Source: Clostridia bacterium (lineage in GTDB: Bacteria > Bacillota > Clostridia > Oscillospirales > Acutalibacteraceae). Taken from it: a stretch of 9,992 nucleotides of DNA. Within the stretch, counting starts at the first letter, position 1. Every line of letters begins with the position of its first letter. The notes under the pieces are model-generated. The model was not told where the DNA came from, ran no database searches, and saw nothing but the letters and a program-made list of their open reading frames with translations. A program made the translations under genes and the position numbers. The DNA is taken from positions 1 to 9,992 of the forward strand of contig JAFWRV010000364.1 in assembly GCA_017519685.1 (NCBI GenBank). Reading direction: 5' to 3'. Below, in pieces: positions 6,708 to 9,992 of this stretch.

Positions 6708-7886
6708 TTATTTCTTCTCTTCGTATTCGTGGATTGCGAATCCCGGGGCGTAACATTCAATCACGTTATCCGCTCCGATATATTTCTCCGCGGTGAATTT
6801 CTTCACATCAGCGGTATCTTTAAGGCGGAGCACTGCTCTGTCAATAAGTCCGGGCAGAATGAGTTCCGGGTCGCTGAGCATATCAAAGACGGTATATACA
6901 GCGCCTCTGACAAGCGTTGACTCCATTGTATAAGTGTAAAGCGCGTAAGTCGCTTTGGTTTCACTGTCCTTGAAAATCGCCTCTGTAAGAGCATTCTTAT
7001 AAGCTTCCGTATCGAGCATTGACTCCGGTTTTTTCGCGTCAAAATATTCGCACAGTCCGTTATAAGCGGTCGGGAACGAAGGGCTGATATACATCATGCC
7101 GTATTTCTCCGCAAGCTCGACAAGGGTCGGCTGAACGGCAGGATCGGTAGAAAACAGGACCGCGTTGTTGCTTTCGAGTTTTCTGTTGTCAAACAGCGCG
7201 ACAAGGGATGACTTGAGGTCATACTGAGCGGCGTTTATTCCGACAGATACCGGATCCTTGACGGTCTGAAAGATATATTTGATATCATTCTCTTCACATC
7301 CGACGGAGATGTATCTCTTGACCTGGGCATAAAGCGGATTATTAGCGACATGGCGGTCATAGGAATAAAGCACGAAATATTCGGCGCCCATTTTTTTGGC
7401 GGTATCGATTATTTCCTTGGCGTATTTCTCCCAGTCGGCGCAGAAAACAAGATCGCTGTTCTCTGCTACGGTACCCATTGACTGCTCGGGTTCAATCGCG
7501 AGAGTGATAATTGAATCATTGACGCTTTTTGCCTTTTTGATTGCCGCGGTTGTGTAAAGCGTTGCGCCCGCGTAGATAATCGCTCCGAATTCGGGGTCAG
7601 CCGCGATTTCCGCGCTGATGTCAATAATACCTGTACCCGTGACCACTCCTCTGGTGTCGGGGTATTCTCTGACAACTATATTGTCGGGATAAGCTTCAGC
7701 TATGCTCTTTGCGGCATTGTAATACTCGGGATACTGCGCTTCGGGAGCAACAAGAATTGCCGTCTTTTTTTCGGGAACGGTCAGTTCCTCGCTGAATTTT
7801 TCTTTTTTCTCTCCTTTTTTACCGCAGGCGGCGAAAGAGAAAACAAGAATACCGATTAACAGCACCGATATGATTTTTTTAAACAT
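6708..7886 (-). CDS. DUF3798-like lipoprotein, probable substrate-binding fold
   Basis: A 392-residue protein with a lipoprotein signal peptide: basic start, hydrophobic stretch and FAAC with Cys21 as the lipid-attachment residue, followed by a Lys-rich linker. It should be anchored to the outer face of the membrane. The body resembles DUF3798 proteins, which look like periplasmic binding proteins of the Med/BMP type. Matching segments are FVLYSYDRH (171-179), the DPVSVGINAAQYD region (211-223), FSTDPAVQPTL (245-255) and PSFPTAYNG (269-277). The ligand is unknown. I chose the ATG at 7886 because GAGAGGG (7900-7894) lies 7 nt upstream; a TTG two codons earlier is too close to it. It is the last gene of an operon, 20 nt after GH2. 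No ABC permease or ATPase is visible nearby, so a role as ligand sensor or importer partner is inference. Family call is moderately sure. Confidence 0.72.
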   Translation of the reverse strand: MFKKIISVLLIGILVFSFAACGKKGEKKEKFSEELTVPEKKTAILVAPEAQYPEYYNAAKSIAEAYPDNIVVREYPDTRGVVTGTGIIDISAEIAADPEFGAIIYAGATLYTTAAIKKAKSVNDSIITLAIEPEQSMGTVAENSDLVFCADWEKYAKEIIDTAKKMGAEYFVLYSYDRHVANNPLYAQVKRYISVGCEENDIKYIFQTVKDPVSVGINAAQYDLKSSLVALFDNRKLESNNAVLFSTDPAVQPTLVELAEKYGMMYISPSFPTAYNGLCEYFDAKKPESMLDTEAYKNALTEAIFKDSETKATYALYTYTMESTLVRGAVYTVFDMLSDPELILPGLIDRAVLRLKDTADVKKFTAEKYIGADNVIECYAPGFAIHEYEEKK

Positions 7887-7893
7887 AGGCAAG

Positions 7894-7900
7894 CCCTCTC
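7894..7900 (-). promoter_or_regulatory. Ribosome binding site fixing the lipoprotein start
   Basis: GAGAGGG on the minus strand sits 7 nt before the ATG at 7886 but only 1 nt before the alternative TTG at 7892. The ATG start gives a 392-residue product. Confidence 0.65.
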
Positions 7901-7906
7901 TTTACT

Positions 7907-9652
7907 TTAATACTTTAAAGCAGCGTTGACCTCTTTGATTGTGTCCTCTGAGATTTTCAGGATTTCACGGTCATAGGTATAAATACCGTTAACCTCAAAC
8001 TCGACGTCGCTGACCTGGGTATAAACAGTCGCGCACAGTCCGCGGCCGACAAGAGGAACTATCTGGTTGAAATGGAGTTTGCGGAACGCTTCGGTCAGAG
8101 ATGCCGTATCTTTATACTGAATATATCCGAAGGATTTCGCGAAATTCCAGACGTGACCTTTGATTTTCCAGCTGTATCCGCCGTATTCGCTCAGGACATA
8201 AGGTCTTCCCTCCAGTCTGCGTTTTGTGGGCATACGGACCGGGAAAATATATTTATGAACACTCTTGAAATCGGGACCGTGCTGATCGTGCCAACCGCTG
8301 GCGTGGTCAACAAAGCGCGACGGGTCATAGGATTTCACCCATTTGCCTACCTCAAGGGCATCAAACTGACCCCATCCCTCATTGAACGGAACCCAGCAGC
8401 AGATTGAAACGCAGTTATAAAGATTATCCAGAAGTCCCTTGAGCTCGGCTTTGAATTCCTCGCGCCATTCGGGAAGGTCTCTGTGAAATACTTTATACTG
8501 ATTGTCTTTAACGTGAACATTGATATTGGGCAGCGCGCCCGCGTAAATCGGGTTAAGCGGTTTGCCGCCGCTTATCATATCCTGCCAGACAAGCATTCCG
8601 AGTCTGTCGCAGTGATAATACCAGCGGAGCGGCTCCTCCTTGATATGCTTTCTGAGCATATTGTATCCGAGGCGCTTCATTTCCTCGATATCAAATATCA
8701 TTGCCTCATCGGTCGGAGCGGTAAGCTGGCTTTCGGGCCAGTATCCCTGGTCAAGCAGACCTCTCTGGAAATAAGGCTTATTGTTAAGAGCGAGTCTCGG
8801 TATGCCCTTCTCATCTTTCATAATTGAGAACTTTCTCATTCCGAAATATGATGATACTTCATCCTCGCCGTCATTGAGATTGAATTTCAATGTATAAAGA
8901 AACGGATCTTCGGGGCTCCAGAGTCTGGCATCGGGAACAGGTACGGAGCATTTACGCGCGATTTCGCCGGAGAAAATCTCTTTGTCGCCCTCAAAAATAC
9001 TCGCTTTAAGCGTTCCGGAGCCGATGATATCGGCGTCAATATTAATAACTCCCTTATCTATATCGGGAAGAAGACGCACGGAATCAATCCTGTTTTCTGA
9101 AACCGGCTCAATCCAGACTGTCTGCCAGATACCGGATGTTGCGGTGTACCAGAAACCGACGGGTTTGAGCTTCTGCTTGCCCCTCTGCTGATGTCCGTCA
9201 TCGGTCGGGTCATAAACTCTGACGATAAGCTCATTGTCGCCGCCGTTAAGCAGGTCGGTAATATCGAAAGAGAACGGATTGTAGCCGCCTGTGTGACTGC
9301 CTGCCTCTTTGCCGTTGATATAAACGGTGCATTGCCAGTCCACCGAGCAGAAATTGAGAATCGCTCTCTTGCCCTCAAATGACGAATCGAGGCGAAAAGT
9401 TCTGCGGTACCAGAGAAGATTATCGGATGTCAACACCCTGCCGACACCGCTCATTTCGCTTTCAACCGAAAACGGCACAAGGATTTTGCCGTCATACTTT
9501 GAGGGCGTTTCAGAACCTGCGGGGGTTATCGCGTAGTCATAACTGCCGTTGAGGCACATCCAGTTTTTTCTTTCAAACTGCGGTCTCGGATAGTCGTTAA
9601 GCGGACATTCTCTGTCAACCTTATCAAACCAGCGCGTTTTTAATCCATTCAT
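7907..9652 (-). CDS. Glycoside hydrolase family 2 enzyme (beta-galactosidase/glucuronidase-type), cytoplasmic
   Basis: A 581-residue GH2 enzyme with the usual three domains. The sugar-binding jelly roll (about 20-182) starts with YPRPQFERKNW and contains the conserved VYINGKEAGSHTGGYNPFSFDIT segment. An immunoglobulin-like domain covers about 185-275, and a TIM barrel about 285-581. The catalytic pair is visible: acid/base Glu425 in FNEGW (423-427) and nucleophile Glu489 in SEYGG (488-492). GH2 retains beta-configuration and acts on beta-galactosides, glucuronides, mannosides and related sugars; the precise substrate cannot be told here. There is no signal peptide, so it works on imported oligosaccharides. 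The start is the ATG at 9652, with AGGAAG (9664-9659) 6 nt upstream; the longer frame from 9739 runs into the preceding gene and lacks GH2-like sequence. It sits 17 nt after the upstream gene and 20 nt before the lipoprotein gene, as the middle of an operon. Confidence 0.92.
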   Translation of the reverse strand: MNGLKTRWFDKVDRECPLNDYPRPQFERKNWMCLNGSYDYAITPAGSETPSKYDGKILVPFSVESEMSGVGRVLTSDNLLWYRRTFRLDSSFEGKRAILNFCSVDWQCTVYINGKEAGSHTGGYNPFSFDITDLLNGGDNELIVRVYDPTDDGHQQRGKQKLKPVGFWYTATSGIWQTVWIEPVSENRIDSVRLLPDIDKGVINIDADIIGSGTLKASIFEGDKEIFSGEIARKCSVPVPDARLWSPEDPFLYTLKFNLNDGEDEVSSYFGMRKFSIMKDEKGIPRLALNNKPYFQRGLLDQGYWPESQLTAPTDEAMIFDIEEMKRLGYNMLRKHIKEEPLRWYYHCDRLGMLVWQDMISGGKPLNPIYAGALPNINVHVKDNQYKVFHRDLPEWREEFKAELKGLLDNLYNCVSICCWVPFNEGWGQFDALEVGKWVKSYDPSRFVDHASGWHDQHGPDFKSVHKYIFPVRMPTKRRLEGRPYVLSEYGGYSWKIKGHVWNFAKSFGYIQYKDTASLTEAFRKLHFNQIVPLVGRGLCATVYTQVSDVEFEVNGIYTYDREILKISEDTIKEVNAALKY

Positions 9653-9658
9653 GGCAAT

Positions 9659-9664
9659 CTTCCT
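9659..9664 (-). promoter_or_regulatory. Ribosome binding site fixing the GH2 start
   Basis: AGGAAG on the minus strand lies 6 nt before the ATG at 9652, inside the short gap after the preceding gene's TGA (9672-9670). It rules in favour of a 581-residue GH2 rather than a 610-residue reading that would overlap the upstream gene. Confidence 0.7.
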
Positions 9665-9669
9665 TTCCG

Positions 9670-9992
9670 TCAGGTAACATACTGTAATTTTGTCAGGCGG
9701 TAGCCAAGATCCGTGCGGACAAAGGTAAACTCGTCCCATTCGTCCTTTTTGCCGCAGACGAAACCGAATTCAAGCGTGTAACTGTCTTCGGTTTTCTTTT
9801 CAAGCTCCTGACCTTCCGCGGGGTCTCTCTCCCATTTGACGCCTTTTTTGGCGGCGCCGTCAAATTCCATATTGAAATAGAGTTTTCCGTCAATATCTGT
9901 ATAATAATCGTAATTGTCAAGAATATCGGCAACGGCATCCTCGGTATATACTCCTTTAAGGCCGTTAAGCAGGAGGTCGTAGGTCTTATAGA
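9670..9992 (-). CDS. Unrecognised protein, C-terminal 106 residues only
   Basis: The frame is open from the right edge to a TGA at 9672-9670, so the start is off the window. Visible sequence is acidic and soluble, without membrane segments. It alternates short hydrophobic strands and charged turns (GKLYFNMEFDG, YTLEFGFVCGKKDEWDEF, TFVRTDLGYRLTKLQYV), which suggests a small beta-rich domain of the kind found at the C-terminus of secreted or lipoprotein hypothetical proteins. The closing FVRTDLGYRLTKL is a pattern I have seen in such domains but cannot tie to a named family. It lies 17 nt upstream of GH2 and is probably in the same operon. An ATG at 9870 is internal: the frame continues upstream of it with protein-like sequence and no stop. 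Confidence 0.7.
   Translation of the reverse strand, partial: YKTYDLLLNGLKGVYTEDAVADILDNYDYYTDIDGKLYFNMEFDGAAKKGVKWERDPAEGQELEKKTEDSYTLEFGFVCGKKDEWDEFTFVRTDLGYRLTKLQYVT

Noticed and set aside
8072..8827. Two plus-strand open frames of 111 and 114 codons inside the GH2 gene
   Set aside because: They are antisense shadows of conserved GH2 catalytic-domain sequence and show no start signals.
7907..9739. Longer GH2 reading starting at 9739
   Set aside because: The extra 29 residues overlap the upstream coding region and are not GH2-like. A good ribosome site precedes the ATG at 9652.

Overview
The window looks like a chromosomal carbohydrate-use region from an uncultured-type anaerobic Firmicute (Clostridia, Oscillospiraceae/Ruminococcaceae-like). 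Reasons: strong purine-rich Shine-Dalgarno sites before every complete gene, short Lys-Lys signal peptides, a lipoprotein signal, DUF2804 and DUF3798 family members, and a GPH-type sugar symporter beside cytoplasmic glycoside hydrolases. This lineage call is inference from gene content; there is no rRNA or marker gene here. The genetic code appears standard: TAA and TGA both end genes.

Layout, left to right. (1) Positions 1-2946, minus strand: a two-gene operon with a secreted LCAT/lipase-like alpha/beta-hydrolase (2946-1066), followed 13 nt later by a GPH-family sugar:cation symporter whose 3' end lies off the left edge. (2) A long hairpin at 3028-3063 ends the next minus-strand unit, a single gene at 4204-3080 for an exported DUF2804 protein. 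(3) A divergent promoter region (4205-4355) has a good sigma-A-type promoter on each strand. (4) Positions 4356-6617, plus strand: a GH95 alpha-L-fucosidase/alpha-L-galactosidase interrupted by one in-frame TGA at 6426-6428. The reading frame continues unbroken past the stop for 62 codons of recognisable GH95 C-terminal sequence to a TAA at 6615-6617. (5) A 16-bp-stem bidirectional terminator at 6638-6676 separates this gene from a convergent minus-strand operon. (6) Positions 9992-6708, minus strand: an unrecognised protein (3' part only), a cytoplasmic GH2 glycosidase, and a DUF3798 lipoprotein resembling a substrate-binding protein, with gaps of 17 and 20 nt.

How the genes may work together (inference): small fucosylated or L-galactosylated, and beta-linked, glycosides or oligosaccharides would enter through the GPH symporter and be cut in the cytoplasm by the GH95 and GH2 enzymes, since neither has a signal peptide. 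The hydrolase, the DUF2804 protein and the lipoprotein act outside the membrane. I see no CRISPR array, tRNA, rRNA, insertion sequence, phage gene or defence system. The observation most worth following up is the in-frame TGA in the GH95 gene.
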